From Aliagarivorans marinus DSM 23064 (lineage in GTDB: Bacteria; Pseudomonadota; Gammaproteobacteria; Enterobacterales; Celerinatantimonadaceae): a DNA stretch of 64,000 nt. Both the position numbers and the translations under genes were made by a program. Below the pieces are notes generated by a model. That model was not told the DNA's origin, did not search any database, and saw nothing but the letters and a program-made list of their open reading frames with translations. The stretch covers positions 62,001-126,000 of the forward strand of contig NZ_AUBY01000018.1 in NCBI RefSeq assembly GCF_000429485.1. Reading direction: 5' to 3'. This document shows positions 27,522 through 39,154 of this stretch, piece by piece. Numbering within the stretch: the stretch's first letter is position 1; every line of letters starts with the position of its first letter.

Positions 27522-29248
27522 ATAAACGAAATAGCAAACCGGAATTGCTGATCAAATGGCGCTACTACCTGGTAGTCGCTGTGATCTGCCTGGTGTTTGC
27601 CTCGTTAGCAGGACGGGCTGCCTATATCCAAGTGATCGCGCCAGAGCGTTTGGTGTATGAGGGCGACCTGCGTTCCATCCGCACTAAAACCAGCCGCGCC
27701 GAGCGTGGCATCATTACCGATCGTTTTGGCCGAGAGCTGGCGGTGAGCGTACCGGTCAGTGCCATCTGGGCCGACCCCAAGATCATCCACGATCAAAATA
27801 GTCTACTTAAGCGCCAGTCCTGGCAGGCTCTGGCCAAAGTGCTGGAAACCGATATCGACAACCTGCAGGCGCGTGTCAAAGACCCGCAACGCCGATTTGT
27901 CTACTTGCAGCGTCAAGTTAGTCCGGCCGTTGCTGACTACGTAAAAAAACTTCGTATCAAAGGCATCAACGTTAAGCCTGAGTCTCGTCGCTTCTACCCC
28001 ACTGGCGAAGTGAGTGCTCACTTGGTGGGCTTTACCAACATCGATGACCTTGGTCAGGAAGGCGTTGAGCGCAGCTACAACGACTGGCTAACTGGCCAGC
28101 CAGGCCAGCGCCGGGTGCGTAAAGACCGAACCGGACGGGTGATTGAAGATCTCGCAGTTATCAAAGAACGTGAAGATGCCCAGCACATTCAGCTGAGCAT
28201 TGACCAGCGAGTACAAGCGCTGGCCTACCGCGAGCTGAAAAAGGCCGTGGCAGAAACCAAAGCCACCTCTGGCAGCGTGGTGGTACTGGATATAGCCACC
28301 GGTGAGGTGCTGGCGATGGCCAATAGCCCGTCGTTCAATCCTAATGACCGTGGCCAGCTGCAAAGCTACCGTTATCGCAACCGTGCGCTGACCGATGCCT
28401 ACGAGCCGGGCTCTACCGCTAAACCCTTCACCATGTTGGCCGCGCTCGAAAATCACTTGGTTAGCGAAGATACGATCATCGATACCTCACCGGGCTGGCG
28501 TCAGATTGGCGGCCAGCGGGTGCGCGATGCGCGCAACTATGGCGAGATTGATATGGCCACTGCGATGCAAAAATCCAGCAACGTAGTGACCAGTCAACTG
28601 GCCGATGAGGTGGGTGTCGAAGGCATGCTCGATACCCTCTACAAGCTAGGTTTTGGCAACGACAGCGGCCTGGGCTTAGTGGGCGAATCGGCTGGCTATA
28701 TGCCGCAGCGCCGTCGTTGGTCCGACTTTGAACTAGCTACCTTGTCGTTCGGCTACGGCGTGATGGTAACGCCGCTTCAGTTGGCGCAGGCCTATGCAAC
28801 CTTGGGCTCAGGCGGCGTTTATCGTCCCATCTCTATTATTAAGTTGGAGCAGGGTAATCCGGGTCAGCAAGTGTTCAGCGAAGGCTCGGCGCGCAGCGTG
28901 TTGAATATGCTCGAGCATGTGGTGCATCCAGAGGGCACCGGCAGCCGTGCTGCAGTTGATGGTTATCGGGTGGCGGGTAAAACCGGTACTTCGCGTAAAG
29001 CGGTGCGCGGCGGCTATGGCGATGACTATGTGGCGGTATTCGCAGGCGTCGCGCCGGTGAGCAACCCACGCTTGGCCATTGCGGTGTTTATTAACGAGCC
29101 ACAAACCGACAGTTACTCCGGTGGCGCTGTGGCGGCGCCGGTATTTTCGAGAGTTATGCAGGGAGGCCTGCAGTACCTCAACGTCGCGCCTGACGCGCTA
29201 GACAGCCGGGTAGTGCAGTTAAACGGGGGAGGCAGTAATGACTCGTGA
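27518..29248 (+). CDS. ftsI: Septal peptidoglycan transpeptidase FtsI (PBP3)
   Basis: 576 aa class B penicillin-binding protein. A membrane anchor (about residues 15-38) and pedestal domain precede the transpeptidase with S299-T-A-K302 (nucleophile Ser299), SSN at 353-355 and KTG at 488-490. It cross-links septal peptidoglycan with its partner FtsW (34472-35707) and is the target of aztreonam-type beta-lactams. The end overlaps murE by 11 nt. Confidence 0.97.
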   Translation: MNKRNSKPELLIKWRYYLVVAVICLVFASLAGRAAYIQVIAPERLVYEGDLRSIRTKTSRAERGIITDRFGRELAVSVPVSAIWADPKIIHDQNSLLKRQSWQALAKVLETDIDNLQARVKDPQRRFVYLQRQVSPAVADYVKKLRIKGINVKPESRRFYPTGEVSAHLVGFTNIDDLGQEGVERSYNDWLTGQPGQRRVRKDRTGRVIEDLAVIKEREDAQHIQLSIDQRVQALAYRELKKAVAETKATSGSVVVLDIATGEVLAMANSPSFNPNDRGQLQSYRYRNRALTDAYEPGSTAKPFTMLAALENHLVSEDTIIDTSPGWRQIGGQRVRDARNYGEIDMATAMQKSSNVVTSQLADEVGVEGMLDTLYKLGFGNDSGLGLVGESAGYMPQRRRWSDFELATLSFGYGVMVTPLQLAQAYATLGSGGVYRPISIIKLEQGNPGQQVFSEGSARSVLNMLEHVVHPEGTGSRAAVDGYRVAGKTGTSRKAVRGGYGDDYVAVFAGVAPVSNPRLAIAVFINEPQTDSYSGGAVAAPVFSRVMQGGLQYLNVAPDALDSRVVQLNGGGSNDS

Positions 29249-30710
29249 ATTATCCTCGCTGCTAGCGCAGTTCGCGATTGAACAGGCGCCGAAGCAAGCC
29301 TTCAATCACCTCAACCTGGATAGCCGCGCCATCCAAACTGGCGATATCTTTGTCGCCATTAACGGCCATCAGGTCGATGGTCGCAAGTACATCGCATCGG
29401 CCATCAACCAAGGCGCGGTGGCGATTATCGAAGAGGCCGAGAGCGAGCTGGCTCATGGCCAAGTGCGCTGGATTGATGCGGTCCCGGTGATTGCCTTCTG
29501 GCGTTTACCTTCGCGCTTATCCCAGCTGGCTCAGTGTTGTTACTTCCCAGATGGCAATCCGTTGACTGTGATTGGTGTGACCGGCACCAATGGCAAGAGC
29601 ACCATTACCCACCTGATTGCCGCGCTGGCAGCGCAGCTGGGGGTACCGGCTGCTGTAATGGGCACCTTGGGCAATGGTAAGCCGGGCAGTTTGGTTGAGA
29701 GTGCCAATACCACCGGCGATGCGATCTCGGTACAGCGTCAGTTGGCGGAGTTTGCCGAGCAAGGCATCGAGTGGGTGGCGATGGAAGTCTCTTCCCATGG
29801 CTTGGTGCAAGGGCGAGTGGCCAGCGTGCCGTTTAAGCTGGCGCTGTTTAGCAACCTCAGTCAAGACCACCTCGACTATCACGGCGATATGGCCGAATAC
29901 GGTAAGGCCAAGCAGATGCTGTTTGACTGGCCGAGTCTGGAACATCGCTTGATCAATGCCGATGATGGCTTTGGTAAGCAGTTGTTACAGCACTATTCCA
30001 CTGCGAAGTCTTTGTCTCTTGAAGATAGTAGCGCCGATTTCCAATTAACCGAGCTGCGCTTTAGCGCCAGTGGTGCCCAAGGAGAGCTGCTCAGCCCCTA
30101 TAACCTGCAGCGCGCGCTGAATTGGCAAAGCCCGCTACTTGGACGTTTTAACGCCGAGAACATGCTGGCAGCGATTGCGGCCTGTGCCTGTTTGGGTTTA
30201 CCGCTGGAAGCGCTGCTGCAAGCCAGCGCGAACGCCCCCGCGGTGCCCGGTCGGATGGAGATGTTCCAAGCCGATATCAGCGTGGTGGTTGATTACTCGC
30301 ACACCCCCGATGCGTTGGACAAAGCCCTGCAAGCGCTACGCCTGCACTGCCACGGACAGCTGTGGTGTGTATTTGGCTGTGGTGGTGACCGCGATGCCGG
30401 TAAACGCCCGCTAATGGCCCAAGCGGCAGAGCGTGGCGCCGACAAGGTGATCATCACCGACGACAACCCCCGTTTTGAGGACCCTGAAGCCATCGTGCGC
30501 GATACCTTGGCCGGTCTTAGCCAGCCAGAGTTGGCGCAAGTTGAACATAACCGAGAGAAAGCCATTGCCCTGGCCATCACCCAAGCGCAAGCGGGAGACA
30601 TGATTTTGGTGGCGGGTAAAGGCCATGAGGACTACCAGATTTACGCCAGTGAGAAGATTCATCTTGATGACCGAGAGGTGGTCAAGTCACTACTGGAGGC
30701 GCACCGATGA
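29238..30710 (+). CDS. murE: UDP-MurNAc-L-Ala-D-Glu:meso-diaminopimelate ligase MurE
   Basis: 490 aa Mur ligase. The P-loop is GTNGKST (116-122); the carbamylated-lysine region is HGDMAEYGKAK (about 215-225); and the specificity motif DNPR (409-412) marks the meso-diaminopimelate-adding type rather than the L-lysine type. It adds the third residue of the stem peptide. It overlaps ftsI by 11 nt and murF by 4 nt. Confidence 0.97.
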   Translation: MTRELSSLLAQFAIEQAPKQAFNHLNLDSRAIQTGDIFVAINGHQVDGRKYIASAINQGAVAIIEEAESELAHGQVRWIDAVPVIAFWRLPSRLSQLAQCCYFPDGNPLTVIGVTGTNGKSTITHLIAALAAQLGVPAAVMGTLGNGKPGSLVESANTTGDAISVQRQLAEFAEQGIEWVAMEVSSHGLVQGRVASVPFKLALFSNLSQDHLDYHGDMAEYGKAKQMLFDWPSLEHRLINADDGFGKQLLQHYSTAKSLSLEDSSADFQLTELRFSASGAQGELLSPYNLQRALNWQSPLLGRFNAENMLAAIAACACLGLPLEALLQASANAPAVPGRMEMFQADISVVVDYSHTPDALDKALQALRLHCHGQLWCVFGCGGDRDAGKRPLMAQAAERGADKVIITDDNPRFEDPEAIVRDTLAGLSQPELAQVEHNREKAIALAITQAQAGDMILVAGKGHEDYQIYASEKIHLDDREVVKSLLEAHR

Positions 30711-32083
30711 TCCGCTTACACCTTAGCGAACTATTGGATGCGGTCGGCGGCACCCTGATGGGCAACGACTGCGAGGTGGCTGCGGTCTCCACCGACACCC
30801 GCCAAGCGATGCCTGAAGCGCTGTTTATTGCGCTTAATGGTGCCAACTTTGATGCCCATAACTTTGTCGATGATGCCGAGGAACAAGGCGCAGCGGCCTT
30901 GCTGGTTGAACGTAAAGTAGACTCAGCCTTGCCTCAGGTGTTGGTCGACGATACCCGGATCGCGATGGGGCAACTGGCGGCCTACCTGCGCAAGCGTCTG
31001 AACGTGCCTTGCTGCGGGATTACCGGCAGCAACGGTAAAACCTCGGTGAAAGAAATGGTTACCGCCATCTTGTCACAACGGGCCAAGGTGCTCTCTACTA
31101 ACGGCAACTTCAACAACGATATCGGCGTACCGCTGACCTTGTTGCGCTTTGAAGAGCAGCATCAGCTCGGGGTAATTGAGATGGGCGCCAACCACCGTGG
31201 TGAGATTGCCTATACCGCCAGCTTGGTCGAGCCGAAAGTGGCGCTGATCAACAACGTGTCTGCTGCGCATATCGAAGGCTTTGGTTCGCAACAAGGCGTG
31301 GTGATCGCAAAATCTGAGCTGTTCCAACAGCTCGATGCCTCGGGCCTGGCGATCTGTGAGCTACACAGCAGCTATCGCCCTGACCTTGAAGCTGCCGCAG
31401 GCGAAGCCTCACTGCAGTACTTCGATTTCAGTGATACCGCCGCCGATTACTACGCCAGCGACTTTGAAGATTTGGGGGTTGCGGGTAGTCGTTTTGTCAT
31501 TCATTCCCCTTATGGTCAGGTTGCGGTGAGCTTGGCGCTTGCGGGCGAGCACAACGTCAAAAATGCCCTCGCAGCCAGTGCAATGGCCCTAGCCATGGGA
31601 GCGAGCTTACAGGATGTGCCTGCAGGACTGGCCAGCTTGCAAGCGGTGCCCGGTCGTTTGGCGAAATCCCAGCTGAGTGAGCAAGTGACCTTGGTGGATG
31701 ATAGCTATAACGCTAACCCGGCGTCATTCAACGCAGCGATGCAATTACTTGCCGGTTTCGACGGCGATAAGTTCTTGATTGCTGGGCAAATGGGAGAGAT
31801 GGGCGAGCAGTCGGAGCAAGCCCACGAAGATTTGGTCACGCAAGCTCTTGACAGCGGGCTTCGCTTGTATTGTTATGGCCGGTCTTTTTGCGCCCCTCTG
31901 CGGAAACATGACCGGGAGAATGCGCTTTATTCGACTCATCAAGACTTGTTCGATCAGCTGTTAGCTGATCTCAAAAACAGCAGCGCACCCTGTATGGTGC
32001 TGGTTAAAGGATCAAGAAGTAGTCAAATGGAGCAAATTGTGGCGCGACTCCAGCAGCAGTATAAAGAGGGGTTCCCATGTTAG
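30707..32083 (+). CDS. murF: UDP-MurNAc-tripeptide:D-alanyl-D-alanine ligase MurF
   Basis: 458 aa Mur ligase that adds the D-Ala-D-Ala dipeptide made by Ddl (38236-39153) to UDP-MurNAc-tripeptide. The P-loop is GSNGKTS (107-113), and the C-domain motif [12 protein letters not shown] is at about residues 325-336. The start overlaps murE by 4 nt and the end overlaps mraY by 7 nt. Confidence 0.96.
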   Translation: MIRLHLSELLDAVGGTLMGNDCEVAAVSTDTRQAMPEALFIALNGANFDAHNFVDDAEEQGAAALLVERKVDSALPQVLVDDTRIAMGQLAAYLRKRLNVPCCGITGSNGKTSVKEMVTAILSQRAKVLSTNGNFNNDIGVPLTLLRFEEQHQLGVIEMGANHRGEIAYTASLVEPKVALINNVSAAHIEGFGSQQGVVIAKSELFQQLDASGLAICELHSSYRPDLEAAAGEASLQYFDFSDTAADYYASDFEDLGVAGSRFVIHSPYGQVAVSLALAGEHNVKNALAASAMALAMGASLQDVPAGLASLQAVPGRLAKSQLSEQVTLVDDSYNANPASFNAAMQLLAGFDGDKFLIAGQMGEMGEQSEQAHEDLVTQALDSGLRLYCYGRSFCAPLRKHDRENALYSTHQDLFDQLLADLKNSSAPCMVLVKGSRSSQMEQIVARLQQQYKEGFPC

Positions 32084-33159
32084 TCTGGCTGGCTGAGTAT
32101 CTTCAGCAGTATTTCAGTGCATTTTCGCTGTTTGGCTTCTTAACCTTTAGAGCCATCGTCAGTGTGCTGACCGCCTTGGTGTTTGGCCTATTGATGGGGC
32201 CAAAGCTGATCCGCCGCCTACAGCTATTGCAGATTGGCCAAACGGTGCGTACCGATGGCCCACAATCACACTTGAGCAAATCTGGTACGCCCACCATGGG
32301 CGGTGTGCTGATCTTAGCATCGGTGTTCCTGTCGACCCTGCTATGGGCGCGCCTGGACAACCCTTATGTGTGGGTGATGTTGTTCGTATTTGGTAGCTAC
32401 GGCGCGATTGGCTTTGTCGATGACTACCGCAAAGTGGTGCGCAAAGACCCGGCTGGCTTGATTGCCCGCTGGAAATATTTCTGGCAATCGGTAGTGGCAC
32501 TGGTGGTTGCGGTATACCTGTTCTGGTCAGCCGACACGGCGGCCCAGACCCAGCTGGTGTTGCCGTTTGTGAAAGAGATTATGCCGCAGCTAGGTTGGCT
32601 GTTTATCCCGCTGACCTATTTCGTGATTGTTGGCAGCTCGAACGCGGTCAATCTAACCGATGGCCTTGATGGCTTGGCAATCATGCCGAGCGTGATGGTG
32701 GCGGCGGCGTTTGCCTTTATTGCCTACCTCACCGGCAACATTAACTTCGCCAACTACCTGTTCATCCCCTATGTGCCAGAAACCAGTGAGCTGGTGATCG
32801 TGTGTATGGCCATGGTGGGCGCAGGTCTGGCATTCCTATGGTTTAACACCTACCCAGCGCAAGTCTTTATGGGCGATGTGGGCTCTTTGGCATTGGGGGC
32901 GGCACTTGGCGTGGTCGCGGTGCTGGTGCGTCAGGAATTCTTGTTGGTGGTGATGGGCGGCGTATTTGTGATGGAGACCGTGTCGGTCATCTTGCAGGTG
33001 GGCTCGTACAAGCTACGTGGCGAGCGGATCTTCCGTATGGCTCCTATCCACCATCACTACGAATTGAAAGGTTGGCCAGAGCCGCGTGTGATCGTGCGTT
33101 TCTGGATTATCTCATTGATTTTGGTACTGGTTGGCTTGGCCACTCTCAAGGTGCGCTAA
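32077..33159 (+). CDS. mraY: Phospho-MurNAc-pentapeptide translocase MraY
   Basis: 360 aa polytopic inner-membrane enzyme (ten helices), the E. coli length. It transfers phospho-MurNAc-pentapeptide to undecaprenyl phosphate to form lipid I. Family motifs are [13 protein letters not shown] (about 68-80), the catalytic FVDDYRK (about 114-120), [13 protein letters not shown] (about 189-201), and the C-terminal [14 protein letters not shown]. murD follows after 14 nt. Confidence 0.97.
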   Translation: MLVWLAEYLQQYFSAFSLFGFLTFRAIVSVLTALVFGLLMGPKLIRRLQLLQIGQTVRTDGPQSHLSKSGTPTMGGVLILASVFLSTLLWARLDNPYVWVMLFVFGSYGAIGFVDDYRKVVRKDPAGLIARWKYFWQSVVALVVAVYLFWSADTAAQTQLVLPFVKEIMPQLGWLFIPLTYFVIVGSSNAVNLTDGLDGLAIMPSVMVAAAFAFIAYLTGNINFANYLFIPYVPETSELVIVCMAMVGAGLAFLWFNTYPAQVFMGDVGSLALGAALGVVAVLVRQEFLLVVMGGVFVMETVSVILQVGSYKLRGERIFRMAPIHHHYELKGWPEPRVIVRFWIISLILVLVGLATLKVR

Positions 33160-33173
33160 GCAAAGAGGAATGG

Positions 33174-34475
33174 ATGCAGCAACTTAACCCACAACTAAGT
33201 TATGCGGTAATCGGTCTGGGACAGACCGGGCTTAGCTGTGTCCGTTTTCTACTGAGCAAAGGGGTCACTCCCTTTGTATGCGATACCCGCGCAAACGCGC
33301 CGGGTGCCGATAAGCTGCCTGCCGATGTCGCGCTCTACTGTGGCCCACTGGATGAACAGGTTCTGGCTAAGGCCGATGTGCTGATCGTCAGCCCAGGGAT
33401 TGCCTTGAGCCATCCGGTACTGCAGGCAATGGCAAAGCTGGGCAAATCGCTGATTGGCGACGTTGAAGTATTCTGCTGGTATGCCAAGGCGCCAGTGATT
33501 GCGATTACTGGTTCAAACGGCAAGAGCACCGTGACCAGCTTAGTGGGCGAGATGGCCAAGCAAGCCGGTCGCAAGGTCGAGGTGGCGGGCAACATCGGCA
33601 TTCCCGTTCTGGATGTGGTCGATGACTGCGTTGAGCTGTACGTACTGGAGCTGTCCAGCTTCCAGCTTGAAACCACCCATAGCCTATGCGCCGCTGCGGC
33701 AACTCTGCTCAATCTCAGCGAAGATCATATGGATCGCTACGATGGGCTGGCGGATTATGCGGCGGCCAAGCAGGTGATCTACCAAAACGCCCAGCTGGCA
33801 GTGGTGAATCTGGACGATAGCCAGAGTGCGCCGAGCGCCAGTGTGAGCACTCAGCGTAGCTTTAGTATCGAGCGCAGTGATGCCGACTATGCCCTGATTG
33901 ATGGCCAACTGGTGGTTGATGGTGAGGCCGTGGTCAGCGTGGATGCCTTGCAGTTGGTGGGCGAGCATAACTACGCCAATGCCTTGGCGGCTCTGGCGCT
34001 TGCCGATGCGGTAGCGCTTCCGCGCACCGCCGCCGTTGAGGCGCTCAAGCGCTATCAAGGTTTGGCGCATCGCTCGCAGCTGGTGTCGCGCAAGCTTGGC
34101 AAACAATGGATTAATGACTCTAAGGCGACCAACGTTGGCGCTACCCTGGCAGCATTGCAGGGCATGCGCAAGCAGGCGGCGCAGCTGTGGCTGATCGTCG
34201 GTGGCGACAGCAAGCAAGGCGAGCTCGATGCGCTGCAAGCGCCGTTTGCGCAGCTCGCGGGTGTAGTGGCCTTCGGTCGAGATAAAGCGCGTTTTAAGGC
34301 GCTGCATCCGGCCACTGAGCTTGTTGATGACCTGTCGCAAGCGCTGAGCTGGTGTCATAGCCACAGCCAGGCTGGCGATACCATCATGCTGTCACCGGCC
34401 TGTGCCAGCTTGGATATGTACCCGAATTTTGAAAAACGCGGCGAACACTTTGCTGCGTTGGTGGAGGCGCTATGA
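33174..34475 (+). CDS. murD: UDP-MurNAc-L-alanine:D-glutamate ligase MurD
   Basis: 433 aa Mur ligase with an N-terminal Rossmann-like domain ([11 protein letters not shown] at residues 11-21) and P-loop GSNGKST (113-119). It adds D-glutamate to UDP-MurNAc-L-Ala. The ATG at 33174 follows AGAGGA and gives the family length; the longer frame from 33072 runs inside mraY. It overlaps ftsW by 4 nt. Confidence 0.96.
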   Translation: MQQLNPQLSYAVIGLGQTGLSCVRFLLSKGVTPFVCDTRANAPGADKLPADVALYCGPLDEQVLAKADVLIVSPGIALSHPVLQAMAKLGKSLIGDVEVFCWYAKAPVIAITGSNGKSTVTSLVGEMAKQAGRKVEVAGNIGIPVLDVVDDCVELYVLELSSFQLETTHSLCAAAATLLNLSEDHMDRYDGLADYAAAKQVIYQNAQLAVVNLDDSQSAPSASVSTQRSFSIERSDADYALIDGQLVVDGEAVVSVDALQLVGEHNYANALAALALADAVALPRTAAVEALKRYQGLAHRSQLVSRKLGKQWINDSKATNVGATLAALQGMRKQAAQLWLIVGGDSKQGELDALQAPFAQLAGVVAFGRDKARFKALHPATELVDDLSQALSWCHSHSQAGDTIMLSPACASLDMYPNFEKRGEHFAALVEAL

Positions 34476-35707
34476 GTGTACTTGCGCGCCTAACTCTGCC
34501 AAAACCGCGCCTGCCGCAAATCAGCTTGCCGCAGCTAAGTCTGCCTAGCTGGTTAAAATCCGATGATTCGCGCGCCAGCGAGGTGCTCTACGAACGCGGC
34601 CTGTTATGGCTATCGCTGTGTTTGATGGTGATGGGGCTGATTATGGTGGCCTCGGCATCGATTCCAGAAGGGATCAACTTAAGCGACGACCCCTTCCGTT
34701 TCGCTAAACGCCATGTGGTCTATCTGGTTTTGTGTTTGTGCGCCATGGCCGTGGTGGTACAGCTACCGATCCGCTGGTGGCAGGCGAGCAGTACTTGGTT
34801 GCTACTTGCCTCCTTAGCCTTGCTGGTGCTGGTATTGTTGATTGGCCGCAACGTTAACGGCAGTGTCCGCTGGATTGGCCTTGGCCCCGTTAACCTACAG
34901 CCGGCAGAGTTCGCCAAGTTGGCCTTGTTGGCCTATCTGGCGGCGTATCTGGTGCGTCGCCAGGAGCAGGTGCGTGAGAACCTGAAGGGCTTCTTGAAGC
35001 CCTTAGTGGTGTTCTTCCTGCTGGCTTTCTTGATTCTGGCGCAGCCCGATTTGGGCAGCGTGGTGGTGATGTTCGTGGCGACGGTGGGAATGCTGTTCCT
35101 AGCCGGTGCCAAGTTGATCCAGTTCTTTAGTTTGATTTTTGTGGGCGGCGTTGCGGTGGTGGCCTTGATTGTTACCGCGCCCTACCGAATGCGCCGTATG
35201 ACCAGCTTTGTAAACCCGTGGGAAGACCCATTCGGTAGCGGTTATCAGCTGACTCAGTCGTTGATGGCCTTTGGCCGTGGTAACTGGTTTGGCGAAGGGC
35301 TGGGGAACTCGATTCAAAAGCTCGAGTATCTGCCAGAGGCCCACACTGACTTTGTGGTGGCAGTGCTGGCCGAAGAGCTGGGCTTTAGTGGTGTGCTAAT
35401 CGTACTCGCGCTGCTGATTGCCCTGGTAATGAAGGCGATGAATATCGGTCGTCGCGCACTGGCCCAGCAGCAGGCATATGCTGGCTATCTGGCCTGCGGG
35501 ATCGCCATCTGGTTTAGTTTCCAGACCATGGTAAATATCGGTGCGGCATCAGGGTTGTTGCCGACCAAGGGCTTGACCCTGCCGTTGATTAGCTACGGTG
35601 GTTCGAGCTTGCTAGTGATGTCGGTAGCGGTCGGAATTTTGCTGCGGATTGACCACGAATTGCGGCTTGAGCAGTGCCAAGCCTACACGAGGGATGGTCA
35701 TGACTAA
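34472..35707 (+). CDS. ftsW: Septal peptidoglycan glycosyltransferase FtsW
   Basis: 411 aa SEDS-family polytopic protein with about ten membrane helices after a cytoplasmic N-terminal extension of about 50 residues. Motifs include [18 protein letters not shown] (about 135-152), the QPDLGS loop with the catalytic Asp, and the C-terminal [13 protein letters not shown]. FtsW polymerises lipid II with FtsI at the septum. It overlaps murG by 8 nt. Confidence 0.97.
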   Translation: MSVLARLTLPKPRLPQISLPQLSLPSWLKSDDSRASEVLYERGLLWLSLCLMVMGLIMVASASIPEGINLSDDPFRFAKRHVVYLVLCLCAMAVVVQLPIRWWQASSTWLLLASLALLVLVLLIGRNVNGSVRWIGLGPVNLQPAEFAKLALLAYLAAYLVRRQEQVRENLKGFLKPLVVFFLLAFLILAQPDLGSVVVMFVATVGMLFLAGAKLIQFFSLIFVGGVAVVALIVTAPYRMRRMTSFVNPWEDPFGSGYQLTQSLMAFGRGNWFGEGLGNSIQKLEYLPEAHTDFVVAVLAEELGFSGVLIVLALLIALVMKAMNIGRRALAQQQAYAGYLACGIAIWFSFQTMVNIGAASGLLPTKGLTLPLISYGGSSLLVMSVAVGILLRIDHELRLEQCQAYTRDGHD

Positions 35708-36785
35708 ACCCGGACGTATCTTAGTGATGGCCGGCGGCACCGGCGGCCATGTGTTCCCCGGACTGGCGGTAGCGAAGAAGCTGCAGTCACAAGGCTGGGA
35801 AGTGTTATGGCTCGGCACCGCCGAGCGGATGGAAGCGCAGTTGGTGCCCAAGCATGGCTTCGAGATCGCCTTTATCGATATCAAAGGCGTGCGTGGCAAT
35901 GGTATCGCCCGCAAGCTGGCAGCACCGTTCAAGCTGCTTAATGCAGTGCGTCAAGCGCGTAGCATCATCCAGCGCTTCAAGCCGGATGTGGTGCTGGGGA
36001 TGGGCGGTTATGCCAGCGGCCCCGGCGGCATTGCGGCGTGGCTCAGCGGCATTCCTTTGGTGCTGCATGAACAGAACGCGGCGGCGGGTATGACCAACCG
36101 CTATTTGGCCAAGGTGGCCGCGAAGGTCATGCTGGCTTTTCCCGGGGCGCTGCCAGACAAAGGCAAAACCCAAGTTGTGGGTAACCCGGTGCGCAAGGAG
36201 CTGTTAGAGCTGATTAGCACGCCGCGCGAAGCGCAGCCCTACCGCCTGCTGGTGATTGGCGGCAGCTTAGGCGCGCAGGTGTTTAATCAGGTGCTGCCAG
36301 AGGCTTTGGCCAAGACTCAGCAACGCCCTGAGGTGCGCCACCAAGTGGGGCGCCACAAACTAGAAGATTGCTTAGCTGCTTACACCCACGCCGGGTTTGA
36401 TGTAGATGCAGACGATAAGCTCCAGGTTACTGAATTTATTGATGATATGTCTGAAGCCTACGAGTGGGCGGATGTGATACTCTGCCGGGCTGGCGCGTTA
36501 ACCGTGTCGGAAGTGGCGGTGGTTGGTCTACCTGCCATCTTCGTGCCGCTGCCCTACGCAGTCGACGATCATCAAACTAAAAATGCCCGCTATCTGGTGG
36601 ATGCGGGGGCAGCCAGTTTGCTGCCACAAAACGAATTTGAGCCGCAGCGGATCGCGGACTTGTTGGATGAATTTGCTGATCCAGCGGTGCGCAAGCAGCG
36701 TGCGGAGCAAGCGAAACAATGCGCAGTGCGCGATGCTACGGAGCAAGTAGCCGCGGCCTGCCAAGCGTTAAGAAAGAGTGCCTAA
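35700..36785 (+). CDS. murG: Lipid II synthase MurG
   Basis: 361 aa GT-B glycosyltransferase that adds GlcNAc from UDP-GlcNAc to lipid I. The first G-loop is GGTGGH (about residues 12-17), and a second glycine-rich loop is [10 protein letters not shown]; the lipid-contact region [11 protein letters not shown] is at about 102-112. The ATG at 35700 is preferred over one 6 nt upstream because GAGGG then has normal spacing. The stop overlaps murC as TAATG. Confidence 0.96.
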   Translation: MTKPGRILVMAGGTGGHVFPGLAVAKKLQSQGWEVLWLGTAERMEAQLVPKHGFEIAFIDIKGVRGNGIARKLAAPFKLLNAVRQARSIIQRFKPDVVLGMGGYASGPGGIAAWLSGIPLVLHEQNAAAGMTNRYLAKVAAKVMLAFPGALPDKGKTQVVGNPVRKELLELISTPREAQPYRLLVIGGSLGAQVFNQVLPEALAKTQQRPEVRHQVGRHKLEDCLAAYTHAGFDVDADDKLQVTEFIDDMSEAYEWADVILCRAGALTVSEVAVVGLPAIFVPLPYAVDDHQTKNARYLVDAGAASLLPQNEFEPQRIADLLDEFADPAVRKQRAEQAKQCAVRDATEQVAAACQALRKSA

Positions 36786-38239
36786 TGACTAAAGTTGAAT
36801 TGGCTGAATTGCGAACCATGATCCCGGAAATGCGCCGGGTTAAGCGGATCCACTTCGTGGGGATCGGCGGCGCAGGTATGGGCGGTATTGCAGAAGTATT
36901 GGCCAATGAAGGCTATCAGATCACCGGATCTGACCAGGCCGAAAGCCCGATGACCAAGCGTCTGGAACAAGCCGGCGCCACGGTGTTCTTTGGCCACGAT
37001 GCCGAAAACGTGCTAGATGCCAATGTGGTAGTGGTCTCTACCGCGATCCGTGAAGACAACCCGGAAGTACAAGCGGCGCGTGCTGCGCGTATTCCAGTGG
37101 TGCGCCGTGCAGAGATGCTGGCCGAGCTGATGCGCTATCGCCATGGCGTGGCGGTGGCCGGTACCCATGGTAAAACCACCACCACCAGTTTGATCGCCAG
37201 TATCTACGGTGAAGCAGAGCGCGATCCAACCTTCGTGATCGGCGGTCTGCTCAATAGTGCCGGCACCAATGCGCGCCTTGGTTCTAGCCGTTACTTGATC
37301 GCCGAAGCCGACGAGAGCGACGCATCGTTCCTGCACCTTCAGCCGATGGTTGCGGTGGTGACCAATATCGAAGCAGACCATATGGAAACCTATGGCGGCG
37401 ATGAAGCCAAGCTACACGCCACCTTCATCGATTTTCTACACAACCTGCCGTTCTACGGCATCGCCGTGATGTGTATCGATGACGAAGGCGTACAGGCGGT
37501 ACTGCCTCAAGTGGGTCGCCAGGTTATTACCTATGGCTTCAGCGAGCACGCCGATGTGCGCATCAGCGACTTTACTCAAATCGGTCAGCGTTGCCGCTTT
37601 GTGGTCGAGCGCCAAGACGGCGATGCCCTGCAGATCGAGCTAAATATGCCGGGTAAGCACAACGCCTTGAACGCTGCGGCAGCGATTGCTGTTGCCAGCG
37701 AAGACGGTATTGAAGATGAGGCGATTCTGGCAGCCCTGAACAGCTTTGAAGGGATCGGCCGCCGCTTCCAGCAATACGGCGAGTTTGCCACCGAGCGCGG
37801 TGATGTATTGCTGGTGGACGATTACGGCCACCACCCAACCGAAGTGCTGGCCACCTTGAAAGCTGCGCGTGCCGCATGGCCAGAGCGCCGCTTGGTGATG
37901 GCCTTCCAGCCGCACCGCTACACCCGTACCCGCGACCTCTACGAAGACTTCGTGGATGTACTGGCGCAACTCGATTGCCTGTTGCTGCTAGAGGTCTACT
38001 CTGCCGGCGAAGATGTGATCCCCGGTGCTGATAGCCGCGCGCTGTGCCGCAGCCTGCGCCAGCGTGGCTTAGAGCCCATCTATGTGAAGCAGCCAAGCGA
38101 TCTGCCTGCTGCACTTGCTGAGGTACTGCAAGACCAAGACGTGGTGATTACCCAAGGCGCCGGCAACATCGGTGCGCTAGCTAAGCAGCTAGGTGCATTG
38201 AAGTTGGACATTAAAGCGATGCTGGAGGTGGGCGCATGA
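36785..38239 (+). CDS. murC: UDP-N-acetylmuramate:L-alanine ligase MurC
   Basis: 484 aa Mur ligase that adds the first residue of the stem peptide. The UDP-binding loop is [11 protein letters not shown] (27-37), the P-loop is GTHGKTTT (126-133), and the motif [10 protein letters not shown] marks the C-terminal domain. The start lies in the murG stop; a longer frame from 36719 is internal to murG. It overlaps ddlB by 4 nt. Confidence 0.97.
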   Translation: MTKVELAELRTMIPEMRRVKRIHFVGIGGAGMGGIAEVLANEGYQITGSDQAESPMTKRLEQAGATVFFGHDAENVLDANVVVVSTAIREDNPEVQAARAARIPVVRRAEMLAELMRYRHGVAVAGTHGKTTTTSLIASIYGEAERDPTFVIGGLLNSAGTNARLGSSRYLIAEADESDASFLHLQPMVAVVTNIEADHMETYGGDEAKLHATFIDFLHNLPFYGIAVMCIDDEGVQAVLPQVGRQVITYGFSEHADVRISDFTQIGQRCRFVVERQDGDALQIELNMPGKHNALNAAAAIAVASEDGIEDEAILAALNSFEGIGRRFQQYGEFATERGDVLLVDDYGHHPTEVLATLKAARAAWPERRLVMAFQPHRYTRTRDLYEDFVDVLAQLDCLLLLEVYSAGEDVIPGADSRALCRSLRQRGLEPIYVKQPSDLPAALAEVLQDQDVVITQGAGNIGALAKQLGALKLDIKAMLEVGA

Positions 38240-39153
38240 GTCAGTTCGGTAAGGTTGCCGTGCTGTTTGGCGGTGACTCGGCAGAGCGCGAGGTGTCGCT
38301 GAACTCTGGTAAAGCGGTATTAGCCGGCCTGCAGCGCGCCGGTATCGACGCCCATGGAGTGGACACTCAAGGCTTCGAGTTGGGCGAGCTAAAACAACAA
38401 GGCTTTGAGCGCGCCTTTATCGCCCTACATGGCCGCGGTGGTGAAGACGGCACCTTGCAAGGCGCACTGGAGTATCTAGGCATTCCTTATACCGGTAGCG
38501 GCGTGCTGGGCAGTGCCTTGGCGATGGACAAGATCCGCTGTAAGCAGCTCTGGCAAACCCTGGAGCTACCTACTGCGCACTATGCGATTGTTGAGCAAAG
38601 CAGTTACCGCCGTGAGCAAGCCGCTGGCCTGATGGCGGAGTTCAGCGGTGATGTGATTGTAAAACCGGCGCTGGAAGGCTCCAGCATTGGTATGGCCAAG
38701 GCCAGCAATGCCAAAGAGCTGGCTGAAGCGCTGGATGAAGCCTTTAAGTTTGATTCGCGGGTGCTGGTTGAAGCCTGGATTACTGGCCCTGAGTACACCG
38801 TGGCGGTATTGGGTGGCAAAGCGCTGCCTTCGATTCGCATGCAGACGCCGCACACCTTTTATGACTATCAGGCCAAGTATAAGAGCACCAGTACTGAGTA
38901 CTTCTGCCCAAGTGGCCTGAGTGAGCAGGACGAAGCCGAGCTCGGCGAGTTGGCTGTAGCAGCTTTTCAGGCCGTGGGCTGCGAGGCCTGGGGCCGAGTG
39001 GACTTTATGCGCGATGAGCTGGGCAATTGGTACTTGCTTGAGGTGAATACTGCGCCGGGCATGACCGAGACCAGCTTGGTGCCGAAAGCGGCCGCGGCTG
39101 CCGGGATGAGCTTTGAGAAGCTGGTGGAGAATGTGCTGGAGATGACTCTCTAG
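38236..39153 (+). CDS. ddlB: D-alanine:D-alanine ligase DdlB
   Basis: 305 aa ATP-grasp enzyme that joins two D-alanines for MurF. Motifs: [19 protein letters not shown] at the start, the [11 protein letters not shown] loop (about 64-74), SSIGMAK (about 147-153), and the metal-binding FYDYQAKY and EVNTAPGMT segments. The Tyr of the omega loop (YDYQAKY) fits a D-Ala-D-Ala rather than D-Ala-D-Lac ligase. ftsQ begins 1 nt after its stop. Confidence 0.96.
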   Translation: MSQFGKVAVLFGGDSAEREVSLNSGKAVLAGLQRAGIDAHGVDTQGFELGELKQQGFERAFIALHGRGGEDGTLQGALEYLGIPYTGSGVLGSALAMDKIRCKQLWQTLELPTAHYAIVEQSSYRREQAAGLMAEFSGDVIVKPALEGSSIGMAKASNAKELAEALDEAFKFDSRVLVEAWITGPEYTVAVLGGKALPSIRMQTPHTFYDYQAKYKSTSTEYFCPSGLSEQDEAELGELAVAAFQAVGCEAWGRVDFMRDELGNWYLLEVNTAPGMTETSLVPKAAAAAGMSFEKLVENVLEMTL

Positions 39154-39154
39154 C

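Noticed and set aside
33684-34364. 226-codon minus-strand frame inside murD
   Set aside because: Fully antisense to murD and without recognisable domains.
37572-38114. 180-codon minus-strand frame inside murC
   Set aside because: Arg/Ser/Gly-rich translation typical of an antisense shadow; no homology or ribosome-binding site.
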